Below are positions 22,022 through 30,684 of a stretch of DNA of 59,831 nt, in pieces (position 1 is the first letter of the stretch; every line of letters begins with the position of its first letter). Made by a program: the position numbers and the translations under genes. The DNA comes from an uncultured Collinsella sp. (GTDB lineage Bacteria; Actinomycetota; Coriobacteriia; Coriobacteriales; Coriobacteriaceae), in assembly GCA_902470895.1 (NCBI GenBank), contig CABRID010000002.1, positions 1 to 59,831 on the forward strand, written 5' to 3'. The notes under the pieces are model-generated. The model did not search any database. It was not told the origin of the DNA and was given only the letters and a program-made list of their open reading frames with translations.

Positions 22022-24703
22022 TTACTCTTTTTCCACAGCGCGCATGATCGCCTTGTAGATCTCCATCAGCGGGATGATCAGGAAGGCCAGGCCCAGCGCG
22101 GCAAGAACGCCCTTGAGCTCAAGCGTCACAGGGCCGAAGAACATCTCGGCAAGCGTCGGCTGCACGGTCACGATCACCGTCAGCACCAGTGCCAGCGCGG
22201 CGGAAGCCCACAGCCACTTGTTCTGCTTCTTCATGGTGAACAGCGACGCACGACGGCTGCGCATATTGAAGCAGTGGAAAATCTCGACCATGTTGAGCGT
22301 GATGAACGCCATCATCACGCCTTCCTCGTCGGCATTGCCGGCGATCATATCGGCGATGTGGATGTAGCCCATGTCAAAGTACACGCCCACAAAGAAGCTC
22401 GCCAGTACCAGCACGGTGATGATCAGGCCCTGGACCACGCAGTCCAGACCCATATGTCCGGCAAAGACGCCGTCCTTGGCGTTGCGCGGCTTGCGCTTCA
22501 TGATGTCGCCCTCGGCATCCTCCATGCCCAGCGCGAGCGCGGGGAAGCAGTCGGTGACCAGGTTCACCCACAGCAGCTGCACCGGCTGAAAGATGGTAAA
22601 GCCGATGAGCGTGGCGATAAACACCGAGAACACCTCGGCAAGGTTGGCCGAAAGCAGGAACTGGATGACCTTGCGGATGTTGTCGTAGATGCGGCGCCCC
22701 TCTTCGCAGGCACCGATGATGGTGGCGAAGTTGTCGTCGGCAAGTACCATGTCGGCGACGTTCTTGGTGACGTCGGTACCGGTGATGCCCATGCCCACGC
22801 CGATGTCGGCGCGTTTGATGGACGGGGCGTCGTTGACGCCGTCGCCCGTCATGGCCACGATCTGGTCGCGCGACTTCCAAGCCTCGACGATGCGGGTCTT
22901 ATGCTCGGGCTGAACGCGGGCGTACACGCCGTAGTCCTCGATGTGCGCGTCGAGCTCCTCGTCGCTCATGCGATCGAGGTCGGCACCGGTGATGGCATGG
23001 CTGCGATCGGTGACGATGCCCAGCTGCTTGGCGATGGCCACGGCGGTGTCGATGTGGTCGCCCGTGATCATGACGGTGCGGATACCGGCATCGTGGGCCT
23101 CGCGGATGGCGTCGGCGACCTCGGGGCGGACCGGGTCAATCATGCCGGACAGGCCGCAGAAGACCAGGTCGTGCTCGAGCGCGGCGGGGCTGCAGTCGCT
23201 CGGGACCTCGGTGTAGGTGCGGCTTGCCAGCGCCAGTACGCGCAGGGCCTCGTCGGCCATGGCCTTGTTGGCGGCCACGAGCTCGGCGCGACGCTCCTCG
23301 GTCAGAGGGACGACCTTATCGCCCTCGTAGATATGGGTGCACAGGCCGATCACCACGTCGGGCGCGCCCTTGGTGTACTGCTCATACTCGCCGTCCAGGG
23401 TCTCGACGACCACGGACATCATCTTGCGGCCCGAGTCGAACGGGGCCTCGCCCACGCGCAGGTGCTCGGCAGTCAGGCCAGTAAGACCAGCCTTGCCGGC
23501 ATCGTTGACGAGCGCGCACTCAGTCGGCTCGCCCACGGCCTCGCCCAGGTCATCGTCCCACTGGGCATCGGAACACAGAGCCATGCCGGCCAGGAACTTC
23601 TCCTTAGGCGCAGCGAGCTCGTGCTTGACGACGGTCATCTTGTTTTGGGTAAGGGTACCGGTCTTGTCGGAGCAGATGGTCTGCGTGCAGCCGAGAGTCT
23701 CGACGGCAGAGAGCTTGCGGATGATTGCCTGGCGCTTGGCCATCTTGGTCACGCCAAGCGATAGCACGATGGTCACGACGGCGACCAGGCCCTCGGGGAT
23801 GGCAGCGACGGCGAGCGAGACGGCAACCATAAAGGTGTCGAGCAAGGCTGTCGGGTCGGTGAGGACGTTGCCCACGCCGTGACGGATGATGTCGACGCCA
23901 AAGATGACGACGCAGATGACGATAACCATGATGGTAAGGATGCGGCTGAGCTCGGCAAGCTTCACCTGCAGCGGCGTGAGCTCTTCCTTGGCCTCGGCCA
24001 GGGCGCCGGCGATCTTGCCCATCTCGGTGTTCATACCGGTGCCGACCACGACGGCGCGACCGCGGCCGTATACCACGGTGGAACCCATGTAGCACATGTT
24101 CTTGCGGTCGCCGAGCGGCACGTCGTCGGTGCCGGCGGCGAGCTCAATGACGTTGGCATGCTTTTCGACGGGCACGGACTCGCCGGTAAGGGCGGCCTCC
24201 TCGATCTTCATCGTGGCGCTCTCGAGCACACGGCAGTCGGCCGGGACGGAGTCGCCCGCCTCGAGCATGATCACATCGCCGGGCACGAGCTCGGCGCTCG
24301 GCAGGTGCACGAGCTTGCCGTCGCGCAGCACCTTGGACTGCGCCGCGCTCATCTCCTGCAGGGCCTCGAGAGCCTCCTCGCTTTTAGCTTCCTGGACCAC
24401 GCCCAGCACCGAGTTGACGATAACGACGAACATGATGATGGCGACGTCGGCAAAGTCGGGCTCGCCCTTGACCATACCCGTGAGCGCGCTGATGACGGCG
24501 GCAACGATCAACATGATGACCATGGGGTCGGCCATCTGCTCAAAGAAACGCTTCCACAGCGGCGTTTTCTCGGCTTCCTCGAGCTTGTTAGGGCCTGTCT
24601 TGGCGAGGCGCGACGACGCCTCGTCGTTGCTCAGGCCGAGATTCTCATCGACGCCCTGGTCGCTGAGCACCTCCGCCGCGGCTGACAGGTATTCCTTTTG
24701 CAT
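22022..24703 (-). CDS. P2-type (calcium-type) cation-transporting ATPase
   Basis: An 893-residue membrane pump with the full P-type set: TGES at 173-176, PEGL in the M4 helix at 303-306, and the phosphorylated aspartate in DKTGT (346-350). The KGAPD nucleotide-binding motif, TGDH, and TGDGVNDAPSIK are also present. The N-terminal cation-ATPase domain and six C-terminal helices fit the SERCA/PMCA-like P2A/P2B group, so Ca2+ export is the most likely role. M4 reads AIPEGLVAVV where SERCA has PEGLPA, so other divalent ions are possible. AGGAGGGG lies upstream of the ATG and is part of a hairpin. Confidence 0.9.
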   Translation of the reverse strand: MQKEYLSAAAEVLSDQGVDENLGLSNDEASSRLAKTGPNKLEEAEKTPLWKRFFEQMADPMVIMLIVAAVISALTGMVKGEPDFADVAIIMFVVIVNSVLGVVQEAKSEEALEALQEMSAAQSKVLRDGKLVHLPSAELVPGDVIMLEAGDSVPADCRVLESATMKIEEAALTGESVPVEKHANVIELAAGTDDVPLGDRKNMCYMGSTVVYGRGRAVVVGTGMNTEMGKIAGALAEAKEELTPLQVKLAELSRILTIMVIVICVVIFGVDIIRHGVGNVLTDPTALLDTFMVAVSLAVAAIPEGLVAVVTIVLSLGVTKMAKRQAIIRKLSAVETLGCTQTICSDKTGTLTQNKMTVVKHELAAPKEKFLAGMALCSDAQWDDDLGEAVGEPTECALVNDAGKAGLTGLTAEHLRVGEAPFDSGRKMMSVVVETLDGEYEQYTKGAPDVVIGLCTHIYEGDKVVPLTEERRAELVAANKAMADEALRVLALASRTYTEVPSDCSPAALEHDLVFCGLSGMIDPVRPEVADAIREAHDAGIRTVMITGDHIDTAVAIAKQLGIVTDRSHAITGADLDRMSDEELDAHIEDYGVYARVQPEHKTRIVEAWKSRDQIVAMTGDGVNDAPSIKRADIGVGMGITGTDVTKNVADMVLADDNFATIIGACEEGRRIYDNIRKVIQFLLSANLAEVFSVFIATLIGFTIFQPVQLLWVNLVTDCFPALALGMEDAEGDIMKRKPRNAKDGVFAGHMGLDCVVQGLIITVLVLASFFVGVYFDMGYIHIADMIAGNADEEGVMMAFITLNMVEIFHCFNMRSRRASLFTMKKQNKWLWASAALALVLTVIVTVQPTLAEMFFGPVTLELKGVLAALGLAFLIIPLMEIYKAIMRAVEKE

Positions 24704-24851
24704 ATAGAGTCCCCTCCTGGGATTCGGGCCACTCAGCAGATTGATGCCCGATCATAATTCCCAGGAGAAGGGCAAGGGCTCATCAAGGCTGCCGTGCTGA
24801 GCGGCAGTTGATAGTGGAGCTATGGTACCCCAAAGCAACGCGTCTAGCCAA
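24704..24851 (-). promoter_or_regulatory. Structured leader and promoter of the cation ATPase gene
   Basis: On the minus strand a plausible promoter (TTGGCT at 24846-24851, 18 bases, TACCAT at 24822-24827) is followed by two hairpins. The first is a CTGCCG/CGGCAG stem flanked by ATCAA/TTGAT at about 24781-24813. The second is CTCCTGGGA (24769-24777) pairing with TCCCAGGAG (24714-24722), reinforced inside by CGGGC/GCCCG. The second stem contains the AGGAGG ribosome binding site, so folding would block translation. It could be a cation-sensing riboswitch or thermometer; it does not show the yybP-ykoY consensus that I recall. Confidence 0.5.
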
Positions 24852-25049
24852 AACAATCCATTTGGAAATAGGGTCCATTCGCAACGATGCAGACCGTATG
24901 ATGTTCAACATTGATAAAACGTTTTTTCTTCGACGCATCATCAAACTGAAATATCGCCCAGATAGCAGCGGTTGGAACGGTTGATAAAGTTTTTGCATAT
25001 ACCGTTTTCCGTAAAAAATGAACTTCTAATTCGGCATACGGTCGATTTT

Positions 25050-25080
25050 TTGGGGTATTCGGTCGTCATTTCGTTATAAT
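25050..25080 (+). promoter_or_regulatory. Promoter of pyk
   Basis: A consensus -10 box TATAAT lies at 25075-25080, 64 bases before pyk. The -35 is weak (TTGGGG at 25050-25055, 19 bases away). Upstream, ATTCGGCATACGGTCG and GTATTCGGTCG form an imperfect direct repeat at about 25029-25065, which may be a regulator site. The rest of 24852-25049 is AT-rich with nothing else recognisable. Confidence 0.55.
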
Positions 25081-25143
25081 CATCTCAGTTTTATTTCTTA
25101 TGGTTTATCTATCAGCGCAAGACGATGTCAGATGGAGGTCTGA

Positions 25144-26604
25144 ATGTACAAGCGCACCAAGATTGTATGCACCATGGGTCCCGCCTGCGATAGCGACGAG
25201 ACCATCCGCGAGATGATCAAGGCGGGCATGAACGTCGCCCGTTTCAACTTCTCGCACGGATCCTACGACGAGCACCACGGTCGCATCGAGCGCGTCCGTC
25301 GTATTTCCAAGGAGCTCGGTCTGCCCGTCGGCATCCTGCTCGACACCAAGGGCCCCGAGGTCCGCACCGGCCTTCTGGTCGACGGCAAGAAGGTTGCCGT
25401 CAAGACCGGCGATAAGATCGTCGTCACCGCTCAGCCCACGTCCGAGGATTTCCACGGCACCTCTGAGCACATCTCCCTCGACTACCTGGCTCTGCCCTCC
25501 GAGGTCGAGAAGGGCTCCCTCATCCTGATCGATGACGGCCTGGTCGCCCTCGAGGTCGAGTCCGTCGACGGCCAGGACATGACCTGCGTCGTCAAGAACG
25601 ACGGCCTGATTGGCGAGCGCAAGGGCGTCAACATGCCCAACGTCAACATCTCGCTGCCCGCCATCACCGAGCGCGATCGTCAGGACATCCTCTTTGGCCT
25701 GACCGAGAACATCGACTACATCGCCGCTTCCTTCATCCGTGACGGCGAGTCCGTCCGCGGCATCCGCGAGCTTTGCCGCGAGAACGGTGGCGAGCACGTG
25801 ACGATCTTCCCGAAGATCGAGTGCGCCCTGGGCGTCGAGAACTTCGACGAGATCCTCGAGGCTTCCGACGGCATCATGGTCGCCCGTGGCGACCTGGGCA
25901 TCGAGATCAAGCCCGAGCTCGTTCCCCACATCCAGAAGGAGATCATCGCCAAGTGCAACGCGGCCTACAAGCCCGTTATCACCGCTACGCAGATGCTCGA
26001 CTCCATGCAGCAGAACCCGCGCCCGACGCGCGCCGAGGTTGCCGACGTTGCTAACGCCATTTACGACGGCACCGACGCCGTTATGCTCTCTGGCGAGTCC
26101 GCTGCCGGTAAGTACCCGGTCGATGCCGTCAAGATGCAGGCCAGCATTGCTCTCGAGACCGAGAAGTACCTCCCGGCCCACGCTCCGCTCGAGGTTCCGG
26201 CCGACGCTCATGGCACCCGCGTCGTCAACAACGTTGTGGGTATGTCCGCTGTGAACATGGCCACCACCGTTGGCGCCAAGTGCATCACCGTGCCGACGAC
26301 CACCGGTCGTACCGCTCGCCTGATTTCGCACTTCCGTCCCAACATGCCGATCTGCGCGTTCTCCCGCCACGAGTGGGCCGTCCAGCAGATGATCATGTAC
26401 TGGGGCGTTATCCCGCATCAGGCCGAGATTACCCAGGGCACCGTCAACGGCACGATCGTCAAGGCGATCGAGACCGCTAAGGAGCTCGGCTACGTCGAGG
26501 CTGGCGATCTGACTGTCGCTACTGCCGGCGATCCCCGTATGAGCGTCCAGCTCGAGGACAAGGTCTCCTCGACCAACGTCGCTTACGTCGCTCAGGTGCG
26601 CTAA
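25144..26604 (+). CDS. pyk: Pyruvate kinase
   Basis: Converts phosphoenolpyruvate and ADP to pyruvate and ATP. The 486-residue enzyme starts MYKRTKIVCTMGPACDS after GGAGGTCTGA. It shows the active-site barrel motifs FNFSHGSYDEH, LDTKGPEVRTG, the catalytic region FPKIECALGVENFDEI, ARGDLGIEI and TATQMLDSM. A short C-terminal domain ends PRMSVQLEDKVSSTNVAYVAQVR. Codon use is strongly biased to a small set, as in highly expressed genes, which also produces a 532-codon open frame on the other strand that I regard as an artefact. Confidence 0.97.
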   Translation: MYKRTKIVCTMGPACDSDETIREMIKAGMNVARFNFSHGSYDEHHGRIERVRRISKELGLPVGILLDTKGPEVRTGLLVDGKKVAVKTGDKIVVTAQPTSEDFHGTSEHISLDYLALPSEVEKGSLILIDDGLVALEVESVDGQDMTCVVKNDGLIGERKGVNMPNVNISLPAITERDRQDILFGLTENIDYIAASFIRDGESVRGIRELCRENGGEHVTIFPKIECALGVENFDEILEASDGIMVARGDLGIEIKPELVPHIQKEIIAKCNAAYKPVITATQMLDSMQQNPRPTRAEVADVANAIYDGTDAVMLSGESAAGKYPVDAVKMQASIALETEKYLPAHAPLEVPADAHGTRVVNNVVGMSAVNMATTVGAKCITVPTTTGRTARLISHFRPNMPICAFSRHEWAVQQMIMYWGVIPHQAEITQGTVNGTIVKAIETAKELGYVEAGDLTVATAGDPRMSVQLEDKVSSTNVAYVAQVR

Positions 26605-26633
26605 AACGCACTTGCAAGCATACTTGCATTGCA

Positions 26634-26669
26634 AAGGGCCCGGAAGGCTTCGCCTTCCGGGCCCTTTTT
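26634..26669 (+). terminator. Terminator of pyk
   Basis: AAGGGCCCGGAAGG and CCTTCCGGGCCCTT form a 14-base stem around CTTCG-type loop bases, followed by TTTTT. Confidence 0.92.
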
Positions 26670-26849
26670 CTGCGCCAATGCCGCCGCACGGCAAAACACG
26701 CACTCATTTCTTTACCAAAAGCGCGAAATCCACCCTTCGAGGCCCAAAAAATAAAGCCCCAAGCGCTAAAAGTGTTCGCCCGGTGGCAAACCCACACCTC
26801 ACACAGGGCTGATAAATCGTTTTAGCAAGAACCAAATCGACCTGGTTTT

Positions 26850-26973
26850 CGGAAGTATGCGGCAAATTCTGGAACCTCCGAGCACACCCTGTTTTTTCGC
26901 AACAAAATGCCTGATAAACTAGCCTCAAAAGCCAGGTCCGCTCATAGGGTTCAGATTTTGCCGCATACTTCCG
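26850..26973. repeat. 27-base inverted repeat flanking the promoter of the nuclease-like gene
   Basis: Arms at 26850-26876 and 26947-26973 (core GGAAGTATGCGGCAAA against TTTGCCGCATACTTCC) match at about 24 of 27 positions and are 70 bases apart. Between them is an AT-rich stretch with a possible -10 (TGATAAACT). The arrangement suggests a regulator-binding pair or the ends of a small mobile palindromic element. The rest of 26670-27027 holds no credible gene. Confidence 0.65.
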
Positions 26974-27027
26974 GATTGACGCTGGCATCACTCGCTTCAA
27001 AGAGATGATTTCGGCCAGGAGGGCATT

Positions 27028-28101
27028 ATGGACCTGACGCTTTGTGGGCAATCCGCCTTTAACTACTACCGCATCCCGCCGCAGGTATTAGGCCTTTACC
27101 CCGCCATTAGCCTTGGCAATATGGATCGCAGATGTTGTGGCCTCGGAAGTCATGCAGTTGTAAAAGACCTGCTTCACGCACCACTTCACAGGCTTGTATT
27201 CACTCGGGCACAATCCGGGTCGCGAAGCCTGTTTAAATCGCACCTCCTGACCCAAGAACCACCTCCGGGGTCGTTTAGGCAGACTGAACATGGGTTTGAT
27301 GTCACGTCACCGGAGTTCACGCTGCTCAACCTTGCTACGCAGGTTTCACGCAACCAGTTACTCATGGCTTGCTACGAGATGTGCGGCTCCTTTGCAGTGT
27401 TTAAGCCCTGCGAGCGAACGCAACAACAACTCGATGAAGCTATTTCGCTTAAGTTCATTCCACCCAACTGCGGCTGGGAGCGAGTTAACGACACCAAGGG
27501 CAATGACACCAACTTGTGGAAGCGCACGCCGCTTCTTACCGCAACGGATATCGCCGCGTTCGCCAAGCAAGCCGCAGGCCTGCGCGGCATCAAACAACTG
27601 CGCTGGGCGGCCGAGCACATGACGGGGCAGGCCGCCTCGCCCTTCGAAGTACAGACCTCCATGCTTATCTCGCTCCCCCGCGACGAGGGCGGCCAGGGCA
27701 TCGAGATCGCCAACAACGCGCGCATCCCGCTCAGTGAAGCCGCACGTTCGCTGTATGACAAAACCTGCTGCTACGCCGATATCCTCGTCGAAAGCGCCAC
27801 CGACAGCATGGGCGTCATTCTGGAATGCCAAGGCCGCTCTGCCCACGACAGCGAAGCCGCGAGCCTCTCCGATGCCGAGCGCGCCACCGCACTCACAAGC
27901 ATGGGCTACGACGTCATCCAAATTACCTATGACCAGATCAAGGAGAAGAAGAGCTTCGACCACATAGCCGAGCTCATCCATAAAAAGGCCGGGCTTCCCC
28001 ACATCCCAAAGACCAAACAGGAGCGCATTGCCGAAGATACCTTACGGCAAGAGCTACTTGTCGATTGGGTTGAGCTATTCGCTGCCGGGCCGGCCAGCTA
28101 G
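27028..28101 (+). CDS. Protein with Vsr/DUF559-like nuclease domain, possible AbiEi relative
   Basis: A 357-residue protein after an AGGAGGGCATT ribosome binding site. The first 200 residues carry no motif I can name, although the layout resembles AbiEi-type proteins (FDVTSPEFTLLNLATQVSR resembles their VTSPERTLLDLA-like segment). The C-terminal 130 residues resemble an endonuclease fold of the Vsr/DUF559 type: YADILVES, then VILECQGRSAH, DAERATALTSMGYDVIQITYDQI. The acidic residue plus E-x-Q-G and the H and D-x-x-R match the EDxH-x-R pattern. Possible role in phage defence or DNA repair. Unpaired with any obvious toxin. Confidence 0.6.
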   Translation: MDLTLCGQSAFNYYRIPPQVLGLYPAISLGNMDRRCCGLGSHAVVKDLLHAPLHRLVFTRAQSGSRSLFKSHLLTQEPPPGSFRQTEHGFDVTSPEFTLLNLATQVSRNQLLMACYEMCGSFAVFKPCERTQQQLDEAISLKFIPPNCGWERVNDTKGNDTNLWKRTPLLTATDIAAFAKQAAGLRGIKQLRWAAEHMTGQAASPFEVQTSMLISLPRDEGGQGIEIANNARIPLSEAARSLYDKTCCYADILVESATDSMGVILECQGRSAHDSEAASLSDAERATALTSMGYDVIQITYDQIKEKKSFDHIAELIHKKAGLPHIPKTKQERIAEDTLRQELLVDWVELFAAGPAS

Positions 28102-28946
28102 CAGCTAGCAATCAGGGGCAGAGCAGGCACATCGGGCGATTCGACACGGGCGGCAAAACCCGCCTCGGTCAGCTCGATGACCTCGGTAAACGTTGCGTCG
28201 AAGAATTCCTCGGTCAGCAGGCGGTATGGCGGATGGTCGGGCTCGCCGGGGTTTTCGCGCACGATCTCGTGCATAACGCCGATGGTCTTGAGCACATACT
28301 CTTTATGGATGGGATACTGCCCAAAACGCGTCGCAGCGGTATACAGGCGATCGGTCGCGCGCGGAATCGAAACGATGCCGAGCGTCTTGCCAAACCAGTC
28401 AAAGTCGCCTTGCTTTTTAATGCGGAACTCCTCGCACGGCTTGCCGCCGTGCGCCTCCAGGTACTGATTCACGCGCGTATTCCATACGGTATCGGCCACG
28501 AGGTGAGACCAAACGCCCAGCGTCAGATCGAGCAGCGACTGCGCCACGTCATCGGGCGCGAGCGAAAGCTCGCTAGCACCGGGACCGGCAACCGGCTCGG
28601 CATCCTTGTAGCGTTGGGGATAATGTACCCGATTGAGTCGCTCGCGCTCCTCGACAATCGAGGTCGCGGCAGCCGGCGTACCAACAGGCGCCCCTTTGAG
28701 CAGCGGCGCCACATAGGTATCCCAGAACTCGTGCTCACGCGGCTTAGGGATAGGCTCGGGCTTGGCAAAGTGCGTAATGCGGTACGGGATGGGATCGGCG
28801 ATGCCAGGGACCATATAGCCCACGAAAATATCCGGAACCACGCAGCCAAACAAAAAGGCATTGCGGTCGCGCACGCTCTTGGCAAGCGCACCGGTGCGCT
28901 CCAGCAAACGCTCCGTCTGAGCGATATGAATGTTCCAGCTTGGCAT
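28098..28946 (-). CDS. Zinc-dependent phospholipase C family protein
   Basis: A 282-residue protein. I take the ATG at 28946, preceded by GGGGGTGGCT, giving the start MPSWNIHIAQTERLL. The N-terminal Trp-x-x-His, GCVVPDIF, ITHF and the HLVADTVWN (H-x-x-x-D) segments are the metal ligand regions of the zinc-dependent phospholipase C/S1-P1-like fold. No signal peptide is visible, so unlike clostridial alpha-toxin it is probably cytoplasmic and its substrate is unknown. It converges with the nuclease-like gene, overlapping by four bases. Confidence 0.78.
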   Translation of the reverse strand: MPSWNIHIAQTERLLERTGALAKSVRDRNAFLFGCVVPDIFVGYMVPGIADPIPYRITHFAKPEPIPKPREHEFWDTYVAPLLKGAPVGTPAAATSIVEERERLNRVHYPQRYKDAEPVAGPGASELSLAPDDVAQSLLDLTLGVWSHLVADTVWNTRVNQYLEAHGGKPCEEFRIKKQGDFDWFGKTLGIVSIPRATDRLYTAATRFGQYPIHKEYVLKTIGVMHEIVRENPGEPDHPPYRLLTEEFFDATFTEVIELTEAGFAARVESPDVPALPLIASC

Positions 28947-29026
28947 AGCCACCCCCATAAAAAACCTGGATAACTATACCATCACGGCAAAGCCGCGCGG
29001 GCGGCTACGCACGCTCTACGCAGCAA

Positions 29027-29797
29027 CTAGTCCGTAGCACCGCTTTCGGTTCCATACGACGGCGAAGGCGCCTCGACCACATGGTGATATCGATCGATAT
29101 AGATTGCACGGGCACCCAGGCGTCGCACCAAATCCTGGTGATGTGTGCTCATCAAGACCGTCTTACCCGCCGCGACGTAGGCCAGCAAGAAATTGACCAC
29201 GATGTCGCATGAATCCTCGTCGAGCCCATTAGTAGGTTCGTCGAGAACCAAGGTATCGGGGTTCATCGATACGACTGCCGCCAGCGCCACACGCTTCTTT
29301 TGCCCACCCGAAAGCTGATAGGGCGAGGCATCGACCAGGTCGGCAACTTGAAACAGTTCCATGGCATCGTGCACGCGACGGTCGAGCTCGTCTGCCGGCA
29401 GCCCCATCTGCGCGGGACCAAAAGCAACTTCCTCACCCACCGTAGCGCAGAACAACTGGGCGTCGGCATTCTGGAACACAAAGCCCACGCGCTGATGGAA
29501 CCGCTGGGCCGTCGCGGAATCCTTGAGATATGCCGCATCGACCATACACCCGTCAAACAGGTATGCCCCTGCGTCCGCGAGTTCAAGGCCGTTAATAAGA
29601 CGCATAATCGTCGTCTTACCGCAGCCGTTGGGACCGAGCAGGGCAACGAGCTCCCCACGGTCCACGCGCAGCGACACGCCATCGACAACCGTATGCCCCG
29701 CATAGGAGAACACCACGTCGCGCAACTCAATAAGCGGCGCGCCCTCGGCGCCGCCCGCACCGTTCGTGCCCGCCGCACTATTCATATCGATCGTCAA
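29027..29797 (-). CDS. ECF transporter ATPase (nickel/cobalt), NikO/CbiO
   Basis: A 256-residue ABC ATPase with Walker A GPNGCGKTT, Q-loop FVFQNADAQLF, signature LSGGQKKRV, Walker B TLVLDEPTNGLD and the switch histidine in STHHQD. The FQNADAQLFCATV sequence is typical of ECF/CbiO ATPases. The start is TTG at 29797, with AAGGG seven bases upstream; the ATG four codons later lacks a site. Third gene of the transporter operon, 44 bases after the T-component gene. A single ATPase gene implies a homodimer. Confidence 0.9.
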   Translation of the reverse strand: MTIDMNSAAGTNGAGGAEGAPLIELRDVVFSYAGHTVVDGVSLRVDRGELVALLGPNGCGKTTIMRLINGLELADAGAYLFDGCMVDAAYLKDSATAQRFHQRVGFVFQNADAQLFCATVGEEVAFGPAQMGLPADELDRRVHDAMELFQVADLVDASPYQLSGGQKKRVALAAVVSMNPDTLVLDEPTNGLDEDSCDIVVNFLLAYVAAGKTVLMSTHHQDLVRRLGARAIYIDRYHHVVEAPSPSYGTESGATD

Positions 29798-29841
29798 AAC
29801 GTCGCCCTTCCCTACTCACATCGACGGCTAGACCGCCCGCG

Positions 29842-30684
29842 CTACAGTACCGCACACAACACGGCGAGCAACGCCACGCCGACCGCATAGACCGCATCGT
29901 GCCAGCCAAAGCCGCTCCGCGCGGGAGCCGGATACGCGCCGGCAAAGCCGCGGCAGAGCATGGCCTCATCCATCGCGCGGCTGCATTCCATCGCCTTGAT
30001 AAACGTCATGCCCATGATACCCGCGACCGAGTCGGTGCGCGAAAACCCCTCAGGCGCGCGACCCACACTGCGCAGCATGACCGATTCGGTCAGATCGTGC
30101 GCCGTTCGGCCCAGCACCTCGATGTGCTTGAGCGCCATATCAAACGTAAAGATGACCTCGTCGGGCAGATGTAGCGTCTTGAGCGCCGCCGACATGCGGT
30201 TCCAGGTGAGCGTCCACGAAACACCCAGCACGAGCGACACGTTAATGAACGTCTTAAGCGCAATTTTGAGCATGGCGCCCGTAGCGGAAGCACCCAGCAG
30301 CAGGGCAGGCAGCGCCAAAACCACTGCGAGCCCCGCGGCGCCAAGCGCCGGCACAAAGGTCGCGCGCAGCCCGCGTACGGGACGCACGGCAACGAGCACC
30401 AGCGCAATGGCCGCCATCAACATGAGGTACAGCGGGCTTTGTGTCAGGCACACGCACAGGACGCAAACGAATATCCCCACGAGGCGCACCGGAGCCGAAA
30501 CGCAAGAAAGGGCGCGGTCGACCATCGACCCGCCCTCGTGCGCGCCTCCACCCAGGCGAACCCGCTCAAGCAGGCTCGCCAGGTGCAGGACGTTCTTTTG
30601 CATCACGCGATGACGAGCGCCCGTGGGCTCGTAACGCTGCTCGACCGCAAGCCAGCTAGGCAGCTCGGCTATTGCCATGAGCAC
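29842..30684 (-). CDS. ECF transporter T component (nickel/cobalt), NikQ/CbiQ
   Basis: A 280-residue membrane protein of the CbiQ family: MAIAELPSWLAVEQRY start, several hydrophobic helices (about 65-160) and the conserved cytoplasmic coupling helices (LKTLHLPDEVIFTFDMALKHIEVL, then SVMLRSVGRAPEGF and SRAMDEAMLCRGF). It connects the metal-binding component to the ATPase dimer. The GTG at 30684 follows AAGGAAAGCG and overlaps the upstream gene by 29 bases; an ATG two codons later is also possible. Confidence 0.88.
   Translation of the reverse strand: MLMAIAELPSWLAVEQRYEPTGARHRVMQKNVLHLASLLERVRLGGGAHEGGSMVDRALSCVSAPVRLVGIFVCVLCVCLTQSPLYLMLMAAIALVLVAVRPVRGLRATFVPALGAAGLAVVLALPALLLGASATGAMLKIALKTFINVSLVLGVSWTLTWNRMSAALKTLHLPDEVIFTFDMALKHIEVLGRTAHDLTESVMLRSVGRAPEGFSRTDSVAGIMGMTFIKAMECSRAMDEAMLCRGFAGAYPAPARSGFGWHDAVYAVGVALLAVLCAVL

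Noticed and set aside
24783..24998. 71-codon minus-strand frame before the cation ATPase gene
   Set aside because: Lies across the ATPase leader and promoter, without a ribosome binding site or recognisable sequence.
25105..26703. 532-codon minus-strand frame opposite pyruvate kinase
   Set aside because: Results from the strong codon bias of pyk; no ribosome binding site.
26704..27051. 115-codon minus-strand frame in the spacer after pyk
   Set aside because: It crosses both inverted-repeat arms and overlaps the start of the next gene; no family match.
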